Shown in pieces: positions 23,908 to 35,131 of a stretch of DNA of 64,000 nucleotides; position 1 is the first letter of the stretch; each line of letters begins with the position of its first letter. The notes beneath the pieces were generated by a model. That model did not search any database and was not told where the DNA came from. It saw nothing but the letters and a program-made list of their open reading frames with translations. Source of the DNA: Neopestalotiopsis rosae (taxonomy: Eukaryota; Ascomycota; Sordariomycetes; Amphisphaeriales; Sporocadaceae). The stretch covers positions 124,001-188,000 of the forward strand of contig JALGAS010000003.1 in the NCBI GenBank assembly GCA_023078685.1, given 5' to 3'. Made by a program: the position numbers and the translations under genes.

Positions 23908-24537
23908 GGCGATCTCGAGGTCGATCTGTAAAGATGAAGAGGGTGGAATGTCAAGTACCGAGACACGAGCAGAACAAGAGGCGTAATGGTTCATGTCAGC
24001 CCCGCGCCAGGTTGAAGCTTGATTCTTTCGCGAGCAGAGAGAATCATCACTGCTGGCGATCGACAACCCCGCTATAATCCGCTACCGCGGCCCCCAAACA
24101 GCACAAGGGCAAGTACCTTGCAGGCCTGCGGCGTAGGCTCTTGCTACTGACACCCACTGTCGTATACGGGCGCTAGGTAGTTGGTAGGTAGTCCCCAACC
24201 GAAACCGAGAGCCTCTGCAGGGGTCGTTCGTTGCTAGCGCCGTGGGTGTTAGTGTTGGCCAAATTTGTCGGCGGATGGAAGCTTGGATTCGCCGACGGAG
24301 ATAGCTTCACTACCAGCGTTTGTGCTCAATTTCTTGTGCCTAATACCTGACCTGCGATTGGCTTACGGCGCGCCATTGAGATCGCCTCGTCGCTCCTTCA
24401 TCCCCACAACCACGACGGACTCGATGGGCAATGTACAGTCGATAATTGACTGACGTTATTTCATCTGAGGAGGACGGTTGTCTGCTCCGACCTATCGTCG
24501 CCGTCGTCGCCGCCGCCGCTCGCTCATTCTCCTGCCC
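23908..24537. promoter_or_regulatory. Divergent promoter region (hem12 / 722-aa protein)
   Basis: 630 bp between two head-to-head starts. It contains no long open frame that continues into either gene except a short upstream extension of the hem12 frame. Both 5' UTRs and both promoters must lie here. No specific binding site was assigned. Confidence 0.6.
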
Positions 24538-26706
24538 ATGGCTCTGCCACAAACTCAATGCTGCAGAGCCATCCGCCGCCGCCTCCGATCACCATGCGAT
24601 AGTTCTCTGCTACCCGAAAGCACGCTCGCGAGCGCACTTGAGCAACTCTGCTCGATATCGAGGGTCACCAGCCGTCGCAATGGCTCCAACGTACCCGGGC
24701 CATTGGAGAACCGGAGGCGGACGGGCAAGAGGCACATGGGAGAATTGAATTTTGGTCATTTGAATGCACCGGCACCCTTTTGGGAACTCGCGAATTCAGT
24801 CGATCTGACCCAGTGGAAGTGGACGCCGCCGTCTTCGTTTGAGACCAGACACGCGCAGCAGCAAGAACGTGGGGATTCCAGATCATTTCTCGCGTCCCTG
24901 CAGAGCTGGGTTTCTCAATCGCAGACCCCTTCGACCAGGTACGCAGACGGACTAGAGACCTTTCTACCATCAATGACTCCCATGGAGGCTGCTACCTCTG
25001 TCAGCTCGCCTGATGCCGTACGCATCGTGGAACGAACTGCGACGCCCACGCCGCGGGAATTAGCCTCAGAATCGCTCAACGGGACATTTGATTCGGAATG
25101 GCTGAAGGAGAAAGCTCTTAATGCCATGTTCTCCGAACAACTTGGAGATGAGACACTGGTTGTCTTCTGCAACGGATTGTATACTGCTACAGCGGAAGAA
25201 ACCATTGATTGCGCTACGCTCGCCTCTTTCTTGGAACGCGTTACAGACGTTGCATACGACATGGCCGCCGGTTCAAATGGCGCAATTACCACTAAGAGAT
25301 GCAGCAGCTTGCTGCTTCGATTATACACGGCTGTCAACGATGGACTCTTTACCGCTAGCAATGCCCGCAATGGCCACTTTGATGATTATCACGAGGCATA
25401 CGCAACTCTTCTAGTCGCCACGTCAAGGCTCAAGATCAATAGTCTTATCCTTTTCGGAAAGATCATGGCAAACATTCCTGCCGAAAGCTGGTACAATTGC
25501 CGGCACGCGATTGTCAAGAATATCGACGGATTCCTAGATGCGCTGAGCCGGCATGCAACCAGCGAGGAAGAGAAGGGGAAGCCCATTTCCCGCCAAATAG
25601 CAAAGATGGCTGGTTGCCTGGGAGGCCTGAACCCAGAACTATCACAACACCGTTGGATACTGCAAAGGATATCACAGCGTCTTTCAACTAACCTCGAAGC
25701 CGCTTCAGATGGACATCAAGTTTCAAGACACTGTTTCAGGCGGATTGCGTGGCTGCAACTACTTGCTCGGTTGCCGCAGGTAGAGGACAATTATCTTGTC
25801 GAAGTATGCAATATGCTTGAGTCAAGCTCATCTACTGGGCTGCTCACTCAGCGGCAGATTTGCGAGTTATTCTTGACGAGGATCAATAGTCGCTATTCCG
25901 TCAAGCATATTTCAATCGTATGCCGGCAGCTGAAGTCATCCTCTGAGTCTGCATGTTACGCATCTGTTAGTAGCAGTCTCTGGAAGACAGGCCAACATCG
26001 TTATCTAAAGATGCTGGCAAATCTTCTGGAGCGACTCGGACGACAACAAGATATTAGACATGTCGCTCATGGTCTGAGGAAACATGTCCACAACGAAATT
26101 CAACCGCTGGCCAATCTTGCAATTGGCCTCGGGCATCCGCAACTTGCTGTGTGGGTCTACTTTCGATACCATCAAAGTCGCTGGAAATCAAAGACTTTCT
26201 GGAACACAAATTTTGCGCAGGAGATACTGCACAAGCTGATGGAGTCAAAAGAAATGAGCACCGAAAGCATGCTTGATGCACTCAAGATCAATCCGACACG
26301 TCCTCGGCAATCTACCAAGGAATCTTGGGAAGACGTGACCGCTGGTCAAGATCTCTCGGATCTCCCTGCAAAGCAGCAACGTCTGAGGCCTCGACTGACG
26401 CTACAACGCATTCGTCAGACCGAAAAAATAGCGACTGCCCTTGCTTCTACACGTCATATTTCCGACAGAGAAGCCCTCCGAAGAATTACTCGGTGCATCA
26501 AATTTCTTCAAAGCCACAACACGCCTATATCGGCACCAATACTGCATGCCCTTTTCGATGTTGTCACTAGGGACCTTGAGGCCGGTAAACCGGGGCGAAC
26601 GAGCCGCTTGAAGTGGTTCCTGGGCCTGCTGCTCAAAGAGACGGACGCCAATAATGTCCTGGCGGTTGGACTTGCTTTGAAGAAATGGAGACAACAACTG
26701 GAATGA
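24538..26706 (+). CDS. 722-aa protein of unknown function, possibly mitochondrial
   Basis: This is a single-exon frame. It is open from 24478, but the first in-frame ATG is at 24538 (CCCATGG context), giving 722 aa. The first 50 residues are rich in Arg and Ser with few acidic residues (RAIRRRLRSP, SRVTSRRNG), which resembles a mitochondrial presequence. The rest is mostly predicted-helical by eye, with Leu-rich segments (for example LKINSLILFGKIMANIPAESW and LKMLANLLERLGRQQDIRHVAHGLRK). Spacing of these helices is reminiscent of fungal PPR-type organelle RNA-binding proteins, but I cannot delimit repeats. Function is unassigned. It is divergent from hem12, which encodes a cytosolic heme enzyme; this is not evidence of a shared role. 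Confidence 0.75.
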   Translation: MALPQTQCCRAIRRRLRSPCDSSLLPESTLASALEQLCSISRVTSRRNGSNVPGPLENRRRTGKRHMGELNFGHLNAPAPFWELANSVDLTQWKWTPPSSFETRHAQQQERGDSRSFLASLQSWVSQSQTPSTRYADGLETFLPSMTPMEAATSVSSPDAVRIVERTATPTPRELASESLNGTFDSEWLKEKALNAMFSEQLGDETLVVFCNGLYTATAEETIDCATLASFLERVTDVAYDMAAGSNGAITTKRCSSLLLRLYTAVNDGLFTASNARNGHFDDYHEAYATLLVATSRLKINSLILFGKIMANIPAESWYNCRHAIVKNIDGFLDALSRHATSEEEKGKPISRQIAKMAGCLGGLNPELSQHRWILQRISQRLSTNLEAASDGHQVSRHCFRRIAWLQLLARLPQVEDNYLVEVCNMLESSSSTGLLTQRQICELFLTRINSRYSVKHISIVCRQLKSSSESACYASVSSSLWKTGQHRYLKMLANLLERLGRQQDIRHVAHGLRKHVHNEIQPLANLAIGLGHPQLAVWVYFRYHQSRWKSKTFWNTNFAQEILHKLMESKEMSTESMLDALKINPTRPRQSTKESWEDVTAGQDLSDLPAKQQRLRPRLTLQRIRQTEKIATALASTRHISDREALRRITRCIKFLQSHNTPISAPILHALFDVVTRDLEAGKPGRTSRLKWFLGLLLKETDANNVLAVGLALKKWRQQLE

Positions 26707-28250
26707 ATCGCGACGCGGCAATAGTGGCGCAGAGGAGGCGGGTATCACAAGTGGCGTCACGGGCGACCGGTCTGAAGACGATGGTCTTGACCGTATTCAG
26801 TCAGAATAGGATTTGGACATGTAGATCAGCAGGTTATGCGGCTGGCCAAAGAAGAGATCCCGAGGCATGATTGGGCATGATTGGGCATATAGTACGAGAT
26901 GAAAGAAATGTCAAGGATCAATAAGCCTCGAGTGGCTTGCATAGAGCCATGCCTTTTCAGCATGCGTAAGAACGTTTTCTGTGCACGGATACTATTGCCA
27001 ATACCACAAAAGATATATCACAAATTCAATATTGCAGACACGGCAGCTTTTTGGGTCATATGAGCTGTGCAATGGCAGTGGCCACCTCTGGCCAGCATCA
27101 CTCGCTAGGAGGCAGCTTTTGAGATGTGTGATTGGCATAAAAGGCGTGTTCTGCTGCATGGCCGGAGGACGACATGGTCCTTTGTGCCGCGTTGCACGGC
27201 GGTCGGATCTCTCGACAGTAGTTGGGTCGCCCTTGGCCGCATCATCCCATCAGCCTCTCATACCTCTCAGACGGGACAGTCCCAGCATTCAGGGCTTGGC
27301 TTATCTCGATGCGGCACCATATGGATTTATGACAACCGGGTTCTCGGTTCTGGTGGCTCCGCTAGCTCTTCCGCTCGCACATCTCGGTGACGCCTCGATT
27401 CCGTATACAGGGCTTGTAACAGACAGGGCTTCCTCACATGGGCGCCGGCCAGGGTGTGAGAATCGCCGAATAGAAAGCCCGTACCCGCAAGGGGCCGAGT
27501 CCGGCAGCGACCACGTGAGTCCGAGACACAATGGAGAAGAAAGGACACCAGCAGACGGGTACTTTGACATGTAGCTGGGTGTAGGGGACCATGACGCTAC
27601 GAACAAATACCTTGGCAAAGAAATTGTAAAGGGAGAGAAAATGACAAAAAAGATGAGACCTTGACTACAGACCGGTTCGTTGGTGGTTAGAGCGCGAGTC
27701 GAAGCACCTCGTGATTGGCCGCCACGAAACTCAAAGCTGGTGACGATTTTGTAAAGTATTCGATCGGGAACGAACCATGGTACTTGCTCACGGCTCCCCC
27801 AGCAAGGCAGGGCAAAAAGAATAACCACCCCAGACGTTAGGTGCTGCATTAAGCAGAGCGGCGAGCGCAGATTGTTTCCTCATCACGGCTCCAACTGCTC
27901 TCTTTTAACATAGTTGCTTGCCCACCATACACTCGCTCAATCGCTCACTCGATCACTCGCGGCTTTTTTTGGGCTCCTACTATTCCCGGCATCTGGCCCC
28001 CAACAGGCAAGGGAAGACGGCCCATAGGATATGCACATGCGCGTTGAGTGCGGGAAGGACTAGTAGGGAGAGAGACAGAGACACACACACAAAAAGGACG
28101 AGAGACAGAGCAGAGAAAAGAAGAGCGCACACAGAGGAACGCAAAGAGGATTGCCCCGCGTTGATTGTTGAGTCCTTGCACCACCTTACCTTTCCTTACC
28201 TGTCTACATTTCGCTTCCCGTTACTTGACTTTACTCCCTGGTCCCTGCCC

Positions 28251-28276
28251 TGTCTGTCTGTCTGTCTGTCTGTCTG
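28251..28276 (+). repeat. TGTC tetranucleotide microsatellite
   Basis: Six and a half perfect copies of tgtc in the presumed leader of the Zn2Cys6 gene. Confidence 0.95.
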
Positions 28277-28662
28277 GTTTGACCTGTCTATCTGCCATAT
28301 ACCTTCCTTATTACTCAGTAGGTGCCCCTACCTCGAGATCCTTCCCCCGGGGAAAAAAAAAAGCACCAGGGTCGGAACTCAGGAATTAATTCATCCCCAA
28401 CACACACCGAAAAACGGGGGGGAAGGAGAAAAAAGAAGAAGAGACGGACCCCTTTTGCTGTCATCTCGTTCGTCAGTCACATTTTCCAGGATTATAATTA
28501 TAGGCAGTCCCTTTATTTTTTTTGACAAGCCTCTTACACCTTGCATATACATATACACTATAGTGTCCGCTCATGCAACCGCCAGGAGACCCGCTCTGAG
28601 CTCTGCCGAATTGCCCGCAGACGCGAGCGAGTAGCAAGCAATCAATCAATCAATTTAACAGC

Positions 28663-28695
28663 CCAGCCCAGCCAGCCAGCCAGCCAGCCAGCCAG
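28663..28695 (+). repeat. CCAG tetranucleotide microsatellite
   Basis: About eight copies of ccag, the first two imperfect, preceded at about 28639 by a short aatc run and followed directly by a CTA triplet run. Confidence 0.9.
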
Positions 28696-28740
28696 TACTA
28701 CTTCTACTACTGCTACTGCTACTACTACTACTATTCTCTA
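28696..28740 (+). repeat. Imperfect CTA trinucleotide run
   Basis: Repeated cta, with ctt and ctg variants, over about 45 bases immediately after the CCAG run. Confidence 0.85.
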
Positions 28741-29076
28741 TTAGGAGAGAAGAGGACGGAATAAAGACTGGAGTTGGCACTTTCTAGTCCCATCCAGGCC
28801 CGGGCCGCGCAGGGCAGCAGCAACCAAATCTCATGTCGATCGTATGTCGTGTCGCTTGAACCAACCGAAAAAGCGCTGGACCCCTCCGATCTAACCTGTC
28901 TGATTATATACGAACACAAACATCCCCTCCCCGCCGAATCTTGCAGCTTGCCCGCACCATCTAACCCCCAGCTCTTTTTACGTCCGTACCGCGAGAGAGC
29001 TGTGTGGCCTCAACCCAAGGTGGGAACAGACAGTCAAAAAGAACCAGACAGAAGGCAAAATAAGGCCCCCTCCTTT

Positions 29077-29094
29077 CCCCCCCCCCCCCCCCCC
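29077..29094 (+). repeat. Homopolymer of 18 C
   Basis: An uninterrupted C run 115 bp before the Zn2Cys6 start. Its length should be treated with care because such runs are prone to sequencing error. Confidence 0.9.
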
Positions 29095-29199
29095 GGCTGG
29101 TTCCTGCGAATCATAAAATTGAATTGTCGCCATATATTTACCCAGCTGCCCGGTAACTGGTTGGATCTGGCATAGATCTGACGGGACCCGGCTGAGCCT

Positions 29200-29304
29200 A
29201 TGAGAATCCATGAATCATTATCCGCCGCCGCCGCCCCAGGCGCAGGTCCAGAGTCGGCATCCAGGCACAGCTACGGGTGCAGGTCCGACTGCTGCTCATC
29301 ATAG
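29200..29304 (+). promoter_or_regulatory. Overlapping upstream ORF of the Zn2Cys6 gene
   Basis: An ATG at 29200, 10 nt before the main ATG and in another frame, opens a 34-codon frame that ends at the TAG at 29302-29304, inside the main coding sequence. Ribosomes that start here could not reinitiate at the main ATG, so the arrangement would lower translation unless leaky scanning is efficient. Confidence 0.6.
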
Positions 29305-32241
29305 TACTTTGGCCTTCAGGTCCGCCGGTCTGCAGATCCCACCAGGTAATGCTGCCGCTGCTGTTGGCACAGGTATAGGTCCTGGTCCAGGCACAGCTCC
29401 TATCTCGAGGCCCGACTACTCCGATTACTACCCGCCAGATGATCATCACCACATTATATCAAACCACCCCATGGAACAGCAACATCTCTATCAACTTCAG
29501 CATCATCAGCAGCAGCATCAGCAGCAACACCAGCAGCAACCGTTTCATCCAAGTCAAATTCCTGTCCAGGCTCAAGCTGTCCCTTCCCCACCTGGACTTG
29601 ATGCCGGCCCCGATGCAGGACCCGGGGCAGCGGCGGCGGCAGCTGCGGCAGCTATGAAGCCCATTCGCCGCCGTAACCGTATGATCAACAGTTGCTTGGA
29701 ATGCCGCAAGCGCAAATTAAAATGCAGCAAGACATCCCCTGCGTGCATGAACTGCCTCAAGGCCGGACGGGATTGTCTCTACATCGGCCCCAAGCTCGAC
29801 GAGGCCAGCCAGTTGCGCTTGGCCGAGATCAAAGAGAAGCAGGGCTCGCTCGAACGCCAGCTGGAAAGGGACGTTGCCAAGTCAACGACGCCCAAGAGTG
29901 CGTTGCAGCAGCGCATCCTGGCCGATGAGGTGGAGGATGACTATGATGAGGAGCGCGATCTTGAAGCAACACCGCTGGCGGCCCTGGACATGACATATGA
30001 AGAAGACCCAAATGGAGGGACCGACGAGATGATAGATCTCGGCATTCAGATTGGTAAGCTGCGTATGACGGAGAGGCTTGGTGGGATTCCAAGACCGAGA
30101 TTATCAGAAGAGGTATGTTAACAGTCTGGCATTCTTATATAAGGCAAAGAGCCTTTGTTGGTTCCAAAGTTTATTAACAACCCAATCTTACTAGTTATCC
30201 GCCGGTCTGTCGGGCTCGGGCCCTCCCGGACCACCCGCTGGGTATGGAGGCGCGCCGCCGAATGCTATGCCGCCGGGCATGGCCCCCCCGAGTGGACTGG
30301 ATAATACATCAGATGGGAGTGTTTCTGATGCTCCAATGCCTGACTTTCTGAAGCCCGGTTCACAGTTCCTGGCACCCGGGAGCGGATTCCTGTTCGGTCA
30401 GAGCAATGAGCCGGCACGATATTTTATGGACTGGTTTCCGACGGGGAAACCGGCAACTGATAGATTCATGGCACAGTATTTCACGTCGGTACATCCTATA
30501 GCACCCTGTTGTCACCGCCCAAGCCTCGAGAGGACATATGCCCATTTCTGGGACGAGATTCGTGCGGGTATGGAACCGCGGCCGTCGACACAGGCCGTCA
30601 TCTTTGCCGCAATCTTCAGCGGTGCTGTAGCAATGGACGAGAGCGATATATTCCAGGACCAGCACTGTTCCGCATACACAAAGGCTTGGTGGGTGAATCA
30701 CTATAAAGGTGCGACTGAAACGGCTCTGAGCAGGTCTCATGTTTTGCGAACAACCAAGATGGAAACCATGCAGGCCTTCATCATGTACATGGTAAGTGGC
30801 ATGGCCCTGGATAATCTGAGTATAATGCTAAGCCGCCGCAGCTTCCTCTTTGCAGAGCCGAGGTCTCGAGGGCACACTCGGTGCTTGTCGGCGCCATTGT
30901 CAGGATGGCTGAATGTATGGGTCTACATCGAGATGGAGAGGCTTATGGGTTGACGCCTCTCGAGACGCACGTCCGGCGTCTCGTCTGGCATCAATTATGC
31001 TTCTTGGATATTCGGACATGCGAGGCTCAGGGGCCAAAGCCTATGATCAGGAGGGACGACTACGACACAAAGCTACCACTGAATTGTGACGAAGATGAGC
31101 TGACTCAAGCGATTGTGCCACCTGAGCCATCAGATCGTTGGACGACCAGTACCTTGGCGTTGATACGATTCGAGGTCAACGAGATGATGCGAATTATTTG
31201 GCTAGACAGGCGGCGGCTGGAAACTCGCAAGACGACGCTGACTTCAGTTCTCACTAAGATCGAGAACTTTAGGCGGCGCATGACGGAAAAGTACGACCAC
31301 CTCCTGGACCCGAACCAGCCAATACAGCGGTACGCAAAATGTGTCATGTACCTCCTAACTTATCGCCTACACGTCATGGTGCTACATCCCTATCACTCCA
31401 ACGCTACGAGTCCACTGCCACCCCGCCTGAACTCGCTTCTCATCACCTCGGCAGTCATCATCTGTGAGCTTGCGATCCAGCTCGAAACAAACCAGAATTT
31501 CCGCCCTTGGGCTTGGTATCTGGGCGCTTACTTTCAGTACCATGCTGCACTTCTGCTGGCCACCGAAGTATACAAGAGACCTGGGTCACCCGAAGCAGAC
31601 CGGATTTGGGCATGTCTGGACTATGTCTTTAGCATGGATCGTCGCCTGCCGCCGGAAATTAAGGGCCCTCAGCTCTTACATGAAATACAGGCCAAGGCGG
31701 CTGTTTATCATCGAATGCGCGGAATGCGTGGCCCTATCAGTACAGCCCGGGCACAACCTTCGCAGAATGTCGTCGGCGGTACCAGTAGGACTAATTCGGT
31801 TGCCTCTTTGGGAGGGTATTCTCATCAAATGTCACCGACTCCCAGCACCAAGATGGAGACCATGTCTACGCCGCCATCAATGCAGCCAGGCATGCCTCCG
31901 GCTCAGATGCCGCAGATGGTGTTTGCCGGTGTATCGGACGGTCAAGCCTTGTGGAGTTTACCGCCTGTGCAGCATGAAAGCCCGGGAAGCAGCGATACCT
32001 CCAGTGTAGGACATACACATGGAATCAACATGGGGCAACCTGTCGCAGCCATGGGTAATATCATGGACACTATCGATTGGGTATGTTGTGACTGAACCCC
32101 CCTCAACCACAGGATGCAGAATTGCTAATGAATGAACAGGATACCATGTATGCTCTATTCCCAAACGATCCCACCACTGGTGGTCTCAGCATTCAGGGCT
32201 ATCACGACGACAACCTTGGAATTTTCCACTTTCCTGCTTGA
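29210..32241 (+). CDS. Zn2Cys6 fungal transcription factor
   Basis: Four exons, all phase 0 (29210-30112, 30195-30791, 30842-32080, 32140-32241), give 946 aa. The N-terminus is Pro-, His- and Gln-rich, followed by a poly-Ala run just before the DNA-binding domain. The zinc cluster spans C162 to C189 with spacing C-x2-C-x6-C-x6-C-x2-C-x6-C and a basic RKRKLK loop. A fungal-specific regulatory domain follows, with the typical FTSVHPIAPCCHRPSLE and LCRAEVSRAHSVLVGAIVR ... CMGLHRDG motifs. That second motif fixes the acceptor at 30841; the nearby alternative acceptor would delete it. The C-terminal part is Met/Pro/Ser-rich. The last 33 residues come from a small exon (DTMYALFPND); without splicing the protein would end in five other residues. 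The target genes are unknown. It is convergent with the F-box-like gene. Confidence 0.92.
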
Positions 32242-32844
32242 AATTCATTAGACTATTCCTCTCCTCGCCTAGATCAGCTGCACCAATGCATATGAATGAA
32301 TGTATATAGAGTGCATATCCTGGAGTTATCTCCCATTTCCTTTTCTCTTTTTGGTTATCATAGCCACTAGGCTTTGACGGATAATGATGGGCAATGATGG
32401 GTCATGATATACGATTTACTCACTTCCATGTATTTGGTTTAGAATGATTGTGCCAAATCGACTTGGCAAAGTTCCTCGAGCTTTTATTTATAACACAATG
32501 TTTCGGTTCTTACCTCGCGTGTGTCTCTTTGACTGTCCTTGTTGGGTATTCACATGGCCAAGAGGGAGCTTTTGTTGTTCCGTGTAAGACGATTCCAGTA
32601 GGGAATATGGCCTGCTCGTCTCCTCGAAACAGAGGACTTGCCCAAATTTCTATATATCTCGCAGTCTCTACATGCTATGATTAATCTAATTTGCACTCGT
32701 GTGCTCGATGTTCATTCAAATCGCCATCTAATTCATTCATCTCAACCATATTTCCATTCCCATTTTGTCCAAACCACATTTCTCTTCTCATCAAGGTATT
32801 TTCCTGCTTGGGCTCAAAGTTTACATCAATACACCAGATTCCAA
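32242..32844. other. 3' intergenic region between convergent genes
   Basis: About 600 bp, A/T-rich, separating two stop codons that face each other. It presumably holds both 3' UTRs. Short tandem aatgatgggc-type duplications occur around 32380-32405. No coding signal. Confidence 0.6.
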
Positions 32845-34143
32845 TCATTGCACCTCCATTATCCCACTATCCTTATCGACGTCCGCCACGAGAGACATTT
32901 TGCCATTTCCATAATTACAAAACCACAACATCCTCCTCCTCCTTCTAGAATACCGACGACCAGGAGAAGATGACCGTTCCTTGTCCCGCATGTTCATATC
33001 CGAGCTAGCCGCATCATCCACGGCGGCAACCTCCTCTCTGGTGGTGACGAGCGGAACGTAGAGGACCCGATGACGAGGCCACGCCGCGCTGCGGAGCGCG
33101 GCGCGCGACCGCAGCTTGGACACGGTGGAACGGTCTTTTCCCCTGGCGAAATTGTCGTCTCCGGTGGTGTCGTCGTTGTCATCGTCGTCATCATCTTGGT
33201 ACTGGCCAAAGAGACAGGGCGCTATAATCTCGTGGTAAATTTTTTTGCTGGGGTTTTGCTCTTGCTCATGGCCGTCGTCATCAACCGTCATCTCAGCAGC
33301 AGTAGTCGTCTGCGAAGAAGAAGAGGAGGAGGAGGAGGAAACAAGGCGGTCAACGCCGCCGCCAAACAGCTCGGCCCAGTGGGTCGGCTCGAGATGCAAG
33401 TCCTCATCGCGTATCACCAGTGTCTCTAGCGATGGAAGGGTTACTCGCAGATCTGGGAGGATCTGGTCCCAGCGCGCGGTAAGGGTGTGGATCCGGAGAC
33501 AGAGGTGCTTGATTCGACTTGTCGGTGTCAATGAGGGTACTGATGAAGTGGAAGATTTATTAGTAAGGTTTTCCCTTTTCTTTGGCTTGGTCTCTTTTCA
33601 TTTTTGAGATGTATATAAATCATTCACGACTCCAACATAAAAGAATAAGAAGAATAATTCAAAAACAGAAAAAGGAAGGGAGAAAAAGAATTATGAGCTC
33701 TTCGACTGGAAGAAAACACCCGAGAGAGATCTTGATTATACCAGCGGATAAGTTCATGAAATCCTTTTTTTCTTTTCCCATGATCCAAACTTACATGCCT
33801 CTGGGAGCTGACGCCACGTGCTATACGCCGTGACCCGAGCATGCCCCCAATACGACGGCCAAGCCTCGTGGAAAAGAGCCCGGGACGTGAGGAGAATCGG
33901 CCAGGTCCCCTGAATCCTTAGTTTGTTCTCATCCGCTTTCCTCGCCTTGTGCGTATAGCAGGCGGCGGCGGCAGAAGACGTCACGATAACCTTGGTCTGG
34001 TCCCGGAACAAGTGGCCGTAGATGAGCAGCCGGAGCTCCGCGGGGAGGGTGGTGAGATTTGCTACTGCTGCTGCTGCCGCCGCCGGGGCAACAGCGGGCT
34101 CGTTGGTGTCGACTTGGTATGCTGCCTCGTGTTCTGTTGGCAT
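32845..34143 (-). CDS. F-box-like fungal protein
   Basis: Two exons on the minus strand (33795-34143 and 32845-33539) joined in phase 1 give 347 aa. The donor is GTAAGT and the branch-like site TACTAA lies near the acceptor. After an Ala-rich start the segment LTTLPAELRLLIYGHLF (about residues 30-46) matches the F-box-like motif common in large fungal families. ILLTSRALFHEAWPSYW then resembles the conserved 'returned-to-parent-list' helix that often follows it. The second exon has leucine-patterned sequence (LRVTLPSLETLVIRDEDL) and then poly-Ser and poly-Asp runs. F-box proteins commonly recruit substrates to SCF ubiquitin ligases, but many fungal members are uncharacterised. The 255-nt intron is long for this window, so an extra small exon cannot be excluded. 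Confidence 0.75.
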
Positions 34144-35131
34144 GGTGTTGTATAATTCCTTCTTGTTGACCTTTTTTTTTTCCCTCTATAGGGAAGTTCC
34201 TTTGTTAAAAACTGTCGAAACTTTTGCTGAAAGACGGACGAATATTTAAAGAGGGCCAAGCTGCCAACAGAAACTGACAGTTATATATGTATGTTCTTCC
34301 CGCCTTGTTCAAAGAAAAACAACAAGGTTTGTTGCAAATTATCTTACTTTTTCACCCCTCAGCTCATACGTACCCTTGGGCTTAGTCAGATTCCATCGAC
34401 CTACTTGTGGTTAAGTTGGATCTACATTGCCAGGATTCTTTTTCGTATGATTACATTTTCGTGGCACAGTCTTGTTCAGCTTCAAGTAGGGGGCCCCTGG
34501 TAGGTCAGACTGGTAAGAGGAGAAGTGGCCGGGATAAAAGATACATGGTGGACTGGGTTCTTTTCATTGTATTCCTTGTTCATCTTCTCTTGTCATTATT
34601 TTACATTCTACCTCCTTGAATGAGACAATTGATGCGGCTGAAGCGTCTGGAATGTAAAAAAGATTTATACTTCGGCGCCACGATCCTCGTAGGGCCAGAA
34701 AACACACATACACACATTGACCATTTCATTCTGCATATCCCGCGGTTTACAGAGTAGTGTCAAGTATAGGTTGATTGGAAATGTTAAATTGGTTGGAAAC
34801 AGCCGTCATTCATAAAGCATTTACACATATTTTCCATGATGATTGTATATGCCCTTTCCAACAAGATACACACTATTAAATGATCATAAACCGGAATGAG
34901 AAAACAAATATCAAAAAATATCATGCCCCGTCTAGCATAACTCCTCGGGATATCATGAAAAATGTTCTTGTGCGGTGCAAAGAAACAGGAAGAAATGAAA
35001 CCAAACAATGATCAACAAAGATGCATGATATAAAACCAATTCCACGCCATTATTTTCATCCATTTCTCGTTTCCAATCTTCGTAATATTCATATCATCTC
35101 TTTTACGCCACCGATAGATGAATCACCATCC
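34144..35131. other. Intergenic region between the F-box-like and giant genes
   Basis: About 1 kb, A/T-rich. It should contain the promoter of the minus-strand F-box-like gene at its left end and the 3' UTR of the giant gene at its right end. No coding frame with recognisable content. Confidence 0.6.

Larger units (their letters stand above)
26707..29209. other. Intergenic region and long leader of the Zn2Cys6 gene
   Basis: 2.5 kb. Overlapping frames on both strands at 26981-27849 have no domain, and their overlap argues against coding. From about 28150 the DNA is low-complexity (CTGT, CCAG and CTA microsatellites and an 18-C run), typical of a long fungal 5' leader. A short tandem gcatgattgg duplication lies near 26870. 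Confidence 0.55.

Noticed and set aside
26981..27574. 197-codon plus-strand frame
   Set aside because: It has a non-ATG start, no domain, and overlaps the opposite-strand frame above.
27301..27849. 182-codon minus-strand frame starting with ATG
   Set aside because: It overlaps a similar-length plus-strand frame, has no recognisable domain and no splice-linked neighbour. Composition looks non-coding.
27918..28634. 238-codon plus-strand frame upstream of the Zn2Cys6 gene
   Set aside because: It has a non-ATG start and is built largely from microsatellite sequence. It reads as leader, not gene.
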